Position numbers and translations under genes: made by a program
Shown here: positions 9,890 to 19,301 of the stretch, in pieces
Position numbering within the stretch: position 1 is the first letter of the stretch
Layout: the number at the start of each line of letters is the position of its first letter
Notes under the pieces: model-generated
What the model was told of the DNA's origin: nothing
The model's database searches: none
The model's input: only the letters and a program-made list of their open reading frames with translations
Assembly (NCBI GenBank): GCA_963576735.1
Contig: OY755180.1
Span: forward strand, 18,628,678 to 18,692,677
Reading direction: 5' to 3'
Origin: Bedellia somnulentella
Lineage: Eukaryota; Arthropoda; Insecta; Lepidoptera; Bedelliidae
Length of the DNA stretch: 64,000 bases

Positions 9890-10105
9890 GGTAGGTTAGC
9901 AATGTCCACTTGTTGACTTGATCACTGTGCCAAATTTGGTTAAAATCCGTCGAGCCGCTCCAGAGGAGTTCGATTATAAAGAAGTACCCGCGTATAAGAA
10001 CTTCGCTTAACTTCGTCTCGCTCCTATCAATAAGTGTAGTCTTTCAGAGCCAGGCTTCATTCCAACTCTTTCGTGCGGAACCCTAAAAACGGGGCAAAGA
10101 TACCG
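9890..10105 (+). repeat. Dispersed-repeat fragments (lepidopteran type)
   Basis: 'CCAAATTTGGTTAAAATCCG' followed by 'TCGAGCCGCTCC' and later 'GCGGAACCCTAAAAACGGGG' are phrases that recur in lepidopteran interspersed repeats. The pieces are short and probably from more than one family. Confidence 0.45.
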
Positions 10106-10525
10106 AAAGAAAGAAAATTATTATCCCCGTTATCCCCGTTAACCCCGAAAATTTGAGCAAAAAGTAATAAACGATATTAACAGAATTGGAATCATTAATT
10201 TAAATTTAAATTTCATATAGTTGTCGGCTAGTTATTAGATGAATGAGATGAGTTGTTTGATTGAACTCAGCGCGAATGCTGAACAGGGTAACATTAACTT
10301 AATTTGAAACATTAATGAAATTAAAATGGATATGTTTCAGATGAAAATTTAAATTGGGATGTTGGTTTGAAGTTTGTTAACAAAACTAGGGATTTGTTGA
10401 ATAATTATTAAATTACTTTCATTGTGTGTGATTCATTTTCTTGGTTTTTCGTACGAGTTTATATTTTTGATGAACATTAAAACTATACTATTACGTGAAA
10501 GTAGGGTTCTTGTGATTGTTGAATG
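10106..10525. other. No gene seen
   Basis: AT-rich DNA with a local 'TTATCCCCGTTATCCCCGTT' direct repeat at about 10120-10140. A 69-codon open frame crossing 10422-10631 runs into the neighbouring RS tail and is not considered coding. Confidence 0.4.
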
Positions 10526-10654
10526 GTGTGGTTGGAGACCCATTTCATTACCTTTTCCCCACAAAACTTCGAAAATGGACTGTTTTTTTTTAATTTCTGA
10601 AACTCTAGCTACTCCGTTTTGGGATTTATAACCGTGAGTATATGTATGTATGTA
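10526..10654 (+). repeat. 5'-truncated RS element
   Basis: Starts in the middle segment ('GTGGTTGGAGACCCAT') and runs to the tail 'CCGTGAGTATATGTATGTAT'. A T-run replaces part of the 'GGAATTTCTAA' stretch. Confidence 0.75.
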
Positions 10655-11066
10655 AAATACAAATCTGCAGCCCCGAACCGATATAGCCTTTACCCTTTTT
10701 TCGGATATTTTATAAATATCTAATCCTTTATTATGTATCTTACAATATATGTCTGTGACTGGTGCATCATAGCAATAATATTAAACCAGACGGAGATATT
10801 AATTAACCAATTAAGATAACATAACGGGCATTACATAATTAGTTAATATTCTACATCAATTTATGTAACATCGTAATAAATATACGGGTGAACAGTTGAT
10901 GTTATGTCAATACATACAGAGCAACTAGATATAGTAGCATTGTCTTCACGCGGAAAATCTCCGAATGGGTAGTATTAGTTGACTTACAATGTGTGTTTAT
11001 GATTAATACAATGATTTGAATTTACGTATTGAATTTGGATAACTGTGTCATCTCCACTTGAAATAT

Positions 11067-11250
11067 TTACTTACTTACTTACTTATACTCACGCCCATTA
11101 TTTCCATTGGGGTAGGCAGAGACTATCGATCGCCACTTAGTACGATCTTGACAAACCTCTCTTGCTTCCCTTACATTCATTATTCTTCTCATGCATGCTC
11201 TTTTATTCTTCTCACTTCGGATTATTAAATATTTCTACTCTATTTCTATT
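11067..11250 (-). repeat. 5'-truncated RTE LINE 3' end
   Basis: The minus-strand tail appears as (ACTT)n, then 'ACTCACGCCCATTATTTCCA' and 'GATCGCCACTTAGTACGATC'. Similarity fades after ~11220. This copy keeps the LINE-type TAAG tail, unlike the TATG tails of RS copies. Confidence 0.85.
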
Positions 11251-11444
11251 GATATGGGTACTAGAGAGACAAGAGGGGGTTTTTATTATTAGAAATTGCA
11301 TATCATAGCCCCTATATATTCCCACGGAGGGGCTCGAGACTGCCCTGAATAGAGTGATCCCTCGAAAAATATTTTCTTGTAAATGGTTGCTAAAACGATA
11401 CCATATTACTCGCACTGTCAAAAATAACCTTAACCATTATAGTC
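11251..11444. other. No gene seen
   Basis: Unique sequence; the small minus-strand frame 11212-11421 overlaps a LINE relic and has no recognisable domain. Confidence 0.35.
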
Positions 11445-11890
11445 ATACTATAGACGAACAATTAAATCGACATTTATTTTGATGAAAATGGATGAAACCC
11501 TTATTCTTTCCAAAAAGACTATTAATGAAGAGTCTGATAAAGTCGTTCGATGAAAAAACGAATCATGTAAATATGGGAACCATATGAAAGTTATGTTTTT
11601 TTTGTGCTCCTGTGAGAACCCTTGCGAAATCCGGGATAAATGATATCCTATATGTTGGCCAGGTGTATAAAATGTAGCATTCATACCAAATTTGATTAAG
11701 ATCCGTCTAGTAGAATTAACGTGATGACCGGACATACAGACAGAAAGACAGACAGACATTTTTTTCAAAAAGCGCAAATTTGGCTTCAGTATCAAAAATT
11801 GAACATAATCCACCGGTTTTAATTTTTTTTTCTTTAATGTACAGTTTTGACCTACCTCGGTACAGTCTTATTATAGTATAGATAGATAGA
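11445..11890 (+). repeat. Dispersed repeat, family shared with 14203-14410
   Basis: 'TACTATAGACGAACAA', 'GATGAAACCC' and 'CTTTCCAAAA' are shared in order with 14203-14410. Downstream, 'CCAAATTTGATTAAGATCCG' leads to a CAGACAGA-rich stretch and a 'TATTATAGTATAGATAG' end. This style is common in lepidopteran interspersed repeats. The 121-codon minus-strand frame is non-coding in appearance. Confidence 0.6.
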
Positions 11891-12363
11891 TAGAAGAAGC
11901 CTAAAGTGATTTGTTACTAATTTACGTTATGAATTACAAATTATTTTACAAACGAGAAATAAACCGCACCCCACAAAACCACCACCGCCATTAATTTTGT
12001 TCCGAATCCTGTTTCGTTTCTTTAGAAATTATCTTTCCCAAATCTTTTTTCGTGTAAATCATTCTTTTTTATCTACAATCCCTTTTCAACTTTGTAAGGA
12101 GATATTTAGCGTTTCTTATTATTCAGAGATTTTCGGTAATGTAGAGTGGGAAAATGTCAGAGGCAAGGATTCTTTGTGTTGCTTATTTGAAAGCTTTTCA
12201 TGAATTTGTCGGAATTTTCATGATGGAAATTGAATTACCTCTGTCGTCATGCCTCCATCTCATGCTCAGTAAGACTAAATACTGCCTCTAACGCATGGAG
12301 GAAAGGGTCCCTAGATTCGAAGAAAAAAACGTTATATTTCCTCAAAGTCATATGGTGTACCGA

Positions 12364-12426
12364 TTATATACTTAGTCAGGTTTCGGTGTATTCATACAAA
12401 GCGGCAATAGGCAAGTCCCCAAGTGA
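12364..12426 (+). repeat. Decayed TS element body
   Basis: 'TTAGTCAGGTTTCGGTGTAT', then 'CATACAAAGCGGCAATAGGC', follow the TS body phrase seen at 8438-8490 with several changes. Head and tail are not recognisable. Confidence 0.5.
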
Positions 12427-12711
12427 CAAATAGATTCTCTTACTTCTGTTCGGGATTCATAGCGCAAACAATAAGATGAAATCTATTCATAGTTCTTTTG
12501 ATACGCTGTCGGAGATTATGTCTGCTTCCTTTTCACCCCACCTTCAAGATATGACTGTTTTGATACTCCTGAAAAGGTTCTCCTAACGATTTAGGAGGAG
12601 GCTTACCTTCCAGTTTACTTTATCAATCGATCTCTATCGTTATTTTGCTCTTATTCATTCTTTTAAAGCACAATAAACGAACAAACAGACATTGGTAGAT
12701 TTAATATATAC
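12427..12711. other. No gene seen
   Basis: Unique-looking sequence with no long open frame, repeat match or fold noticed. Confidence 0.35.
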
Positions 12712-12955
12712 AATATATATACTCACGGCCATAAATCCTAAAAAGGGGTAGCCAGAGCTTTAGGGCTAGAAACTCCTCAGCTCCATTTGGAAGTTAAAAG
12801 GGGACAAGATGGTAGAAATAAAGTATCGTTTGTGATGGGTGTCCCCGCATCGCCCGAAAACCACTTACCCCAAAACCCCAGATCCTTTAGCGCCTCTTAC
12901 GACACCCGTGGGTAGAAAGGCGTAGTGACATTTTAAGCCAGCACTACAAGGCACT
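12712..12955 (-). repeat. RS element, full length, minus strand
   Basis: Complete from tail ('ATATATACTCACGGCCATAA' on plus) to head ('AAGCCAGCACTACAAGGCAC'). It belongs to the variant with 'GAAACTCCTCAGCTCCATTT' shared with the 42.65 kb copy. Confidence 0.88.
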
Positions 12956-12964
12956 TTCTTTTAT

Positions 12965-13060
12965 TTTACACTAGCTTTTTGCCCCGCGACTTCGTCCGCG
13001 TGGACTTCATTTTTTGCATTCAGTTTACATAATACCAAAATACCTAAACACTGTCTCAAC
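12965..13060 (+). repeat. Head of a dispersed repeat ('TTCGTCCGCGTGGA' family)
   Basis: 'ACTAGCTTTTTGCCCCGCGA' followed by 'CTTCGTCCGCGTGGA' matches the well-known opening of a lepidopteran interspersed repeat. The matching end type is at 14640-14818. The two may be remnants of one interrupted insertion, but this was not shown. Confidence 0.6.
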
Positions 13061-13083
13061 TTCTGTTTTTTATATTTATAATC

Positions 13084-13287
13084 CCGCGGGCGTTGTAAAT
13101 GACATAAAGGACATTGAGGCTTTTTAAGTGATTGTTGGGCGATGCAGTTTGTGACCCATCACTAACAACCTTTATTAACCTATCTTTTATCAATATATTT
13201 CCAAAATTGGATGAAGAATTAGTATCTCCGAAGCTATGGCCACCCTTTTATGGAATTTATGGTTGTTAGCATATATTCATGAATGAT
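13084..13287 (+). repeat. RS element lacking the distal head
   Basis: Begins near 'GGGCGTTGTAAATGACATAA', matching the RS 'GGGTGTCGTAAGAGGCGACTAA' step, and runs through 'GGGCGATGCAGTTTGTGACC' to a decayed tail. Confidence 0.75.
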
Positions 13288-13719
13288 TGATAGTTGGATT
13301 TCATAAATTCAATCGCACCAAGTTTTATTATAAAATGTAAAAAAACTCTATATTAACTTTCATTTGCTATATCAACCCGTTAGGGGATGAGTTCCAAAAA
13401 TTCCTTTTTAATTGTTCATAAGAATCATGAAACAAATATACCAAGTTTTTATGTTCAGAAATGAGAATATCTCTAGTAAGTACAGATACGGATAGTAGTT
13501 TGGCGCTGCGGCGACGGCCCGGTGCTGCCCCCTACACTGACCGTTGGTGATAGTGGGAGAGCTTGCAGCGATTGCTCGGCAATATAGGGATGATTAGTGG
13601 TGGATCTCCTTCCAAAATAATCGCTAAATTGAAGGGATAGTGCTTGTTATTATTATATATAGTGTTATTTTAAGCTGACAAAATTTTTTTTTACAAAAAG
13701 CTTGAATTACCTGAGATAC
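13288..13719. other. No gene seen
   Basis: Includes a GC-richer patch near 13495-13575 ('GCGCTGCGGCGACGGCCC') with no recognisable feature; the rest is AT-rich. Confidence 0.35.
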
Positions 13720-13805
13720 GAACCCGGGACGATTGATTCATAATAGTTCTAATTAAATATTCATAGTAGTTAGTTATACCGCTACGCCACGGAGACGTTA
13801 CCGGG
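13720..13805 (-). repeat. tRNA-like head of a SINE-type repeat
   Basis: On the minus strand, a box-A-like 'TGGCGTAGCGGTATAAC' is followed about 50 bases later by a box-B-like 'GGGTTCGTATCTC'. The extra spacing and lack of a foldable cloverleaf argue for a SINE head rather than a tRNA gene. Confidence 0.45.
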
Positions 13806-13891
13806 GCGGTGTCAAATTTTTATTACGCTTTATTTCACATTAGTCTTACTATAGATATTGGATTGAATCAGGCGTTACTTTGCGGAAATCC

Positions 13892-14206
13892 ATAGCAATA
13901 CTAATATTAATAAATTTCTTCGCTTAATTCCGCTAAATAATACCTGCAGTCTTCATGCAACATGCACTGTGCACCACCCGCCCTTCCACTTACAAGAAAT
14001 CGAAAAGCAGACAATGCACCACACACACACCCGCAAGCGAAAACCACAGGCAACCACAAACATGCGACGCGTTTCGACTCAACACGAGTCATTGACGAGC
14101 AGTTAGTAGACAGTTCGGCAGCTGACCACCGAGTACGAGAGTACAGGACTGCAGGTATTATTTAGCGGAATTAAGCGAAGAAATTTATTAATATTAGTAT
14201 TACTAT
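13892..14206. mobile_element. Foldback element with 60-bp inverted arms
   Basis: Arms at 13892-13951 and 14147-14206 are reverse complements with about one mismatch (13896). They enclose 195 bases of CA-rich, GC-richer DNA unlike its surroundings. Small open frames within it are by-products. It looks like a MITE/foldback element or two inverted repeat ends around captured DNA. No transposase is present and no TSD could be assigned with confidence. Confidence 0.8.
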
Positions 14207-14410
14207 AGATAAACAAATTTGTCATTTAAATTGATGAAACCCCTTCATCTTTCCAAAATGAACATTAACAAAGTGTCTGATGTGAATTCTATCGATGATA
14301 AAAATAATCGCTGCAATATTTTGAGCCATATATGAGTTAAGGTTTTTTGATGTTCCTATGAGAACTCTTGCGGATTCCTTAGTTTCAAGGAATCGTCGTC
14401 GTTTCATTTA
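14203..14410 (+). repeat. Dispersed repeat, second copy of the 11.45 kb family
   Basis: 'TACTATAGATAAACAAATTT', 'GATGAAACCCCTT', 'CTTTCCAAAATGA' and 'GAGAACTCTTGCGGA' follow the order seen at 11445-11640. Confidence 0.6.
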
Positions 14411-14639
14411 GTTTCTATATTTACATGTTAATATTCGTTTGCAATATAAGTAGATGTAAAAAAAAATGTATACGATAAAAAAATAGTACATCATGGCTCG
14501 GGAGTTCCTTATTTTCGGGGATGCATTACCGTACCATTAATTTTCTAAATTTTGATTTTTATATTAGTTTACAATATTTTACGTTGTTTTAAACGATGCA
14601 CATGCACAGCGCCATCTCCAATGCATTTAGTAAGCAAAC

Positions 14640-14818
14640 AATATTTTTGATTTCCCGTGGGAACATATTTTTTCCGGGATAAAAAGTACCCTATTATTTA
14701 ATTTAGACTTCTAACTACACGTCTGAAAAATTTCAAAGCAATCGGTTCAGTATTTACGGCGTGAAAGCGGAACAAACAAACAAACAAACTCACTTTCCCA
14801 TTTATAATATTAGTATGG
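14640..14818 (+). repeat. 3' end of a dispersed repeat ('TAATATTAGTATGGAT' type)
   Basis: 'CCGGGATAAAAAGTACCCTA', 'AATCGGTTCAGTATTTACGG', an (AAAC)n run and the end 'TTATAATATTAGTATGGAT' form the classic 3' side of a lepidopteran interspersed repeat. Confidence 0.65.
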
Positions 14819-15058
14819 ATACATATACTCACGGCTATAAATCCCATGAAGAGGTAGCCAGAGTTAGGGAATTAAAAATTCCTCAGCCACTTTTGGAAGT
14901 TGCGTGGGGAAAGCATGGTGAGATAAAGGTTTTTGGTGATGGGTCTCCAACCGCATGGCCCAAAAATTCCTTAAAAGCCCCAATACTGTTAGTCGCCTCT
15001 TACGTACACCCGTCGGTAGAAACGGGGTAGTGCTATTCTAAGCCGACACCACAAGGCA
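14819..15058 (-). repeat. RS element, full length, minus strand
   Basis: Complete copy from 'ACATATACTCACGGCTATAA' to 'AAGCCGACACCACAAGGCAC' (plus-strand reading). Its tail abuts the dispersed-repeat end and its head abuts the (TTTA)n tail of a LINE fragment, giving three repeats in direct contact. Confidence 0.9.
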
Positions 15059-15563
15059 CTTTATTTATTTATTTATTTATTTATTTATTCATACATGATA
15101 ACCATCATTACAGGCACAGCCTAATGCAATGGCATCGAAAAACATAAAATCTTATAATATACATTCATAATAAATTATTAACATTAATAAAAAATAACTT
15201 ATTCTAACACATATGTAATTTCTTCACTTGTAGCAAATTATGTTCATTGCTACTATTGTGAATTCATTCAGAGTACACCAAAACAAGTCTACATCCTCAG
15301 CAATTAAATTTAATGTTCTAAGAGCCCGAGTGACTGGAGCCTCCCCTAGTAGCTTGGTGCGTGCGAACGGTACAGCCAATAGGGCAGGTCGTCGCCTACG
15401 ACCCATGTACCTGTCTGGTATGTTGAGGCGAAGCTGCTCCAGTACAACTGGATTGTCTAAATTACCTCTGAGCACTTTGAATAGGTACAACACTAAAGAA
15501 AGCTGTCTCCTAACCCTCAGCTCAGTATATCCTACCATACCCAACACAAATAGAGTTGGGTAG
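15059..15563 (-). mobile_element. 5'-truncated LINE with (TAAA)n tail
   Basis: On the minus strand this holds the last ~107 codons of a LINE ORF2, a ~150-bp AT-rich 3' UTR and a (TAAA)n tail (15061-15092). The tail type and protein differ from both the RTE LINE and the 48.8-52.6 kb LINE, so it represents a third LINE family. Confidence 0.75.
15224..15547 (-). pseudogene. C-terminal fragment of a LINE reverse transcriptase
   Basis: The 107-residue frame carries 'VRRQLSLVLYLFKVLRGNLD', then 'PVVLEQLRLNIPDRYMGRRR' and 'FARTKL...PVTRALRTLN'. This order matches the C-terminal region of CR1/Jockey-group ORF2 proteins after the reverse transcriptase. Catalytic domains are absent, as expected for 5' truncation. 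The surviving stretch is uninterrupted to its natural stop, so the insertion is not ancient. The opposite-strand frame of equal length is a shadow. Family assignment is by recognition, not search. Confidence 0.7.
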
Positions 15564-16105
15564 TTAAGTGGGTAAAATGGGTATTTCTTTGTGAATCACG
15601 TTGAAACTGATATAACTCAATATCTTAATAAATAATCAATGAGGAAATATTCAATTTGACGTCAGACTGAAATAAGTTACACGAAAATTTCACGAAGCTC
15701 CGATGACCTAATTATTGTTACCTTTGATGATACTTTATTTGGACGAATATTCAGTGTGGCGTTGTCAATATTTATTGGAAACTTAACTTTCACAAGATTA
15801 ATTAATATTGATTTTGTTTATTATAAATAAGTATATTTTTTTAAAGAAGCTTACGTGTTTTATGTTTGTGTACCGTTTTATTTTACTTAGTTTGTAATTT
15901 TACTTAGAATGGTATTATCCATTATTCCATCCCCCATAGGTGATTCATGAAAGTATTTTTTTGTGTACTTTGTTATTAGTACATTGGCATTTTATGATAT
16001 TAGTAGTAGAAATCATGCTCGATGCTCTGGCACGATTATATTTTTACCATATTTAAATACCTCACAATCCCTCGTACATCATCCGAAAAATAAGACATCC
16101 ATAAT
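15564..16105. other. No gene seen
   Basis: AT-rich, with only a short chance frame (15963-16148) that runs into the next RS copy. Confidence 0.35.
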
Positions 16106-16356
16106 ATACATACATACATACATATACTCACGGCTATATTTCCCTTGAAGGGGTAACCAGAGGTAAGGAATTATAAATTACTCAGCCACTTTTGGAAGTT
16201 GAGTTGGGAAAAGATGGTAAAAATAAAGGTTTTTGGTGATGGGTCTCCAACCGCATCGCCCAAAAATCCAATAAAAAGCCCCAATACCCTTAGTCGCCTC
16301 TTACGACACCCGTGGGTAGAAAGGGGTAGCGACATTCTAAGCCGGCACTACATGAC
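16106..16356 (-). repeat. RS element, full length, minus strand
   Basis: Complete, with a clean (CATA)n tail on the plus strand and head 'TAAGCCGGCACTACATGAC'. The head variant 'CCCGTGGGTAGAAAGGGGTA' is shared with the copies at 12.7, 31.1 and 42.6 kb. Confidence 0.9.
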
Positions 16357-17956
16357 AAAATAATATATATAATATACCACCATAAATCAGCTTTCCACAA
16401 GAACTCAAGTCTAAATCACATTACTATTAAACAAGAAACATCCTTGATGTTACCGGATATTTATTATATTTTGTAGACATAAGATAAATTAATTGTGTGA
16501 CCTTGATCGTCTCGTATAAGACATCACGGACAGGACGTATTAGGACGGACGCAATCTGATTAGTGTGTGTCCTGAACGGATATTAACGTTACGTAAATGG
16601 AAATAATAGAATGCTGGTCTATCGGTCCTTGGGAAGAAAATACGTCGCCTTCGACCAATTTACTCATAAATGTAAGGGTGGTCGAAGGAAAATAATCGTA
16701 GTAGTATGAGGGAATCGTAGTAGTCCAGTGGGAAAGATTACGGCTTGAGAAGCAAGACTGGGTTTTAATTTAGATTCAAGCCATTAAATTTATTTTTTCT
16801 TTTAAATTCTTATAGGTGTTTTATTTGTTTTAAAAAGTTGATATTCGGCTTTGATTTAGGGCAACTAGCCCGGAAGCTAGGAACGATGTTAAAATGAACC
16901 ATCTATTAACCGCACTAATATATCTTTCATTCATCGAACATTGTGCTCGCTGTTTTTCAAGCCGTTCAGTTCAGATAATGAGTATTTAATCTGAGTACCT
17001 AATTCGTACTCATTTTCTTTTTATCGTCATAGTCAAGATGTTTATCAATGGCTTTAAAATGTTACATCAAACTTACAAATTGGTATCCGCTAAATTGAAA
17101 GGCCTCCGTTCTCAGCTCTGAAATGGTTTGAAACACGGAACGTTGGTATTAAACAACGAACTAATGGTACACAAAGGCGAAATTATTTCTTGGGTCATTG
17201 TTTTATCGTGAAATAAAGTTTTATTAATGGAGTATTTGGACGTCAAAAGGATATTTTAACGGCCTTTTTGGATTAAGTACTTGTTTTGTTAAGCTAATTT
17301 GTAGTGGAACATTAGAGTGAGACCGGGCGATGTGTGTCGGAGGAATAAATTAATTATGGATATGAAAATGAAGTCGTGCATATTTTACCATTTCAATTTT
17401 ACGAGGATGTTATTCACGGGTTATTAGATGTGGGCTTACGTCATTTTATTTTAATTATAAATATTAGATAAAGGTCTTAATCAGCAACATACTAATGTGT
17501 TTTTTCTCATTCCTGTATGTGAGGGATGGTTGATTCGAAGGTTTTGGCTAAGGTTCTTCATAACCGTAAGTGCATGCCGTTGTAAATACTTATATTTAAC
17601 GTATGACGTTAAGTGTACCATTACTACCTCTACCTCTGCCACTCATTTAGGGATGATGGATATTTATATATTTAAATAAATGAAAACTACTATCATTTCA
17701 ACGCCATGCTTTATTATCTCTGACGATTCAAGTTTATATTCCTATCATATCACTAATTCACAAACAACAAAAGAATCGAATTTTTCTTTCCTTAAAAAAT
17801 TGGTTACCACACCAGGTTTCATGCACAACAACTATAACTAACTAAAGAATAATCGAGAATTTTCAACAAACCTTTTGCGGAAGCTTTTATGTATGTACAT
17901 TATATGGAAAAAACATAATATATATAACATAATATATCTAACGACGTAAGTATATA
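16357..17956. other. Repeat-poor block, no gene seen
   Basis: About 1.6 kb with no clear transposable element. A tRNA-head-like pattern at ~16724-16790 ('TAGTCCAGTGGG', then 'GATTCAAGCC') is too weak to call. The 60-codon frame at 17497-17679 is unrecognised. Confidence 0.35.
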
Positions 17957-18107
17957 TGTCGTAGGTATATTGTCAAAGCCGTGATATTACAATTTCACTA
18001 GTGATATTATAATTAAACGGTAGATTGTCATTCGACTTCATTTCTTACAATTTAACTGCCTATTTTTAGTGATATTGTAATTTCACGGCGACACTATAGT
18101 GATATTG
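17957..18107 (+). repeat. Left TIR of the KRBA2/Ginger-like transposon
   Basis: Holds several direct and inverted versions of 'GTGATATTRYAATTTCAC', which are candidate transposase-binding subrepeats. Confidence 0.9.
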
Positions 18108-18293
18108 TAATAAATCTAGTTAAATCATGAACGAAGTTGGCAGTGGGAGAAGTCGAGCGTTCTGATTGGTAAATTTTTTTCGACGCCATTTTCAAAACAA
18201 TAATAGTGCATAGCCGTTAGTGTGCAGTTTAACATCCGATATTATTGTTAAAATAGTGTTTTGTTTGTTTTCAAACGTATTTAATTTTTCAAA

Positions 18294-18914
18294 ATGTGTG
18301 ACGGAGAACTTTTGGATGTATCGGAAACTTCATGTTCATTAATACGTAATGAAAAACAATGTGAAATCGTATCACGAGAAGATTTTAACACAGAGCTACA
18401 AAAATGTTACAGTGAGCAATCAGATAAAACAAAAAAACCTGAATGGAGTTTTAGCAGGATTTCGCAGGTAATAAATTCAATACAAGAATAAAAATCACGC
18501 AAGATACAAAAACTGAAGACCACTAACCAGCAATATCACTATGCATCAAAATATGATGTTCTGGACGTGGGAAAAGAACAAATATTAATTATGAAGCGCA
18601 AAACTGTTTCGTCTCCAGTAATACAAGTTATACCTAGTGAAAAATATTATGATATTTTAATGGACGTACATGTCGCTACAGGTCACGGTGGGCGCGATAA
18701 AATAATATATTCTCTCAAATGCGCATGTAAAAAAATAATGTATTGTGCAACTCCAAATGCCACAAAGCTGCAGATTGCAAAAATAAGTAGATATTATAGT
18801 CTGGATGAAAATAATAGCTATTTTTTTTATGTAGCCTGTATTACAGTGTCCCACTCTGGGCAAAAGCTGCTATATTTCATGATTATGTGTTATAGCATAT
18901 TTAATACTTCATGA
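18294..18914 (+). pseudogene. KRBA2/Ginger-like integrase N-terminal region, one stop
   Basis: One continuous frame runs from the ATG at 18294 (good context, CAAAATG) to 18914, interrupted only by TAA at 18489-18491. The first 65 codons resemble the N-terminus of KRAB-A-domain-containing protein 2-like insect proteins. After the stop, 'YASKYDVLDVGKEQ' and 'YDILMDVHVATGHGGRDKII' match the segment leading into the integrase zinc-binding region (HxxxGHGGRDK). The second half of the zinc finger and the DDE core are missing: from about 'KKIMYCATPN' the sequence is unrelated, marking an internal deletion junction. KRBA2-like proteins descend from Ginger-type transposons with retroviral-like integrases (family knowledge). 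The stop and the deletion make it unable to encode transposase. Confidence 0.78.
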
Positions 18915-19078
18915 TTTAAGATTTTATATGCCAGTCGTACAAAAAAAGTTTATAGTGTATTTAAACGTGTCTATTTATTTATAACTCTATGATTGCAAAA
19001 ATGAAACTCAAAACGGACCAATCAAAGACGGTCTCGTAATCTAACGACCAGTGAAATTGTCAAATTATCATTGCCCTG

Positions 19079-19229
19079 CAATATCACTATAGTGTCGCCG
19101 TGAAATTACAATATCACTAAAAATAGGCAGTTAAATTGTAAGAAATGAAGTCGAATGACAATCTACCGTTTAATCATAATATCACTAGTGAAATTGTAAT
19201 ATCACGGCTTTGACAATATACCTGCGACA
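19079..19229 (-). repeat. Right TIR of the KRBA2/Ginger-like transposon
   Basis: The reverse complement matches the left TIR at 149 of 151 positions. Just inside it, 'GGACCAATC' mirrors 'TGATTGGTA' on the left side, so weaker symmetry extends inward. Confidence 0.9.
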
Positions 19230-19245
19230 TATATATATATATATA

Positions 19246-19301
19246 TGCGGTGCGGTAGGCAGAAACTATCGATCGCCACTTTGTGTTTATCTTGGCAATC
19301 A
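19246..19301 (-). repeat. Short RTE LINE 3' relic
   Basis: 'GGTAGGCAGAAACTATCGAT' and 'CGCCACTTTGTGTTTATC' are the minus-strand LINE end. Its tail side is cut at the TA-rich border of the neighbouring transposon, suggesting that transposon landed in or beside the LINE tail. Confidence 0.65.

Larger units (their letters stand above)
17957..19229 (+). mobile_element. KRBA2/Ginger-like TIR DNA transposon, deletion derivative
   Basis: Terminal inverted repeats of 151 bp each (17957-18107 and 19079-19229) are ungapped and differ at only two positions. They start TGTCG and end CGACA, the TGT...ACA style expected where an integrase-type transposase cuts. The flanks are TATA (17953-17956) and TATA (19230-19233), compatible with a 4-bp TSD but embedded in TA-rich DNA. 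The 1273-bp element contains the start of a KRBA2-like (Ginger-derived integrase family) frame but lacks the catalytic core. It was presumably moved in trans by a full-length relative. The near-identical ends imply recent activity. Confidence 0.85.

Noticed and set aside
15240..15563. 107-codon plus-strand frame
   Set aside because: It is the mirror of the minus-strand LINE polymerase fragment, which has clear family similarity and a matching tail.
16724..16790. tRNA-head-like phrase ('TAGTCCAGTGGG' then 'GATTCAAGCC')
   Set aside because: Stems do not pair and no second copy exists in the window; it could be a very old SINE head but cannot be supported.
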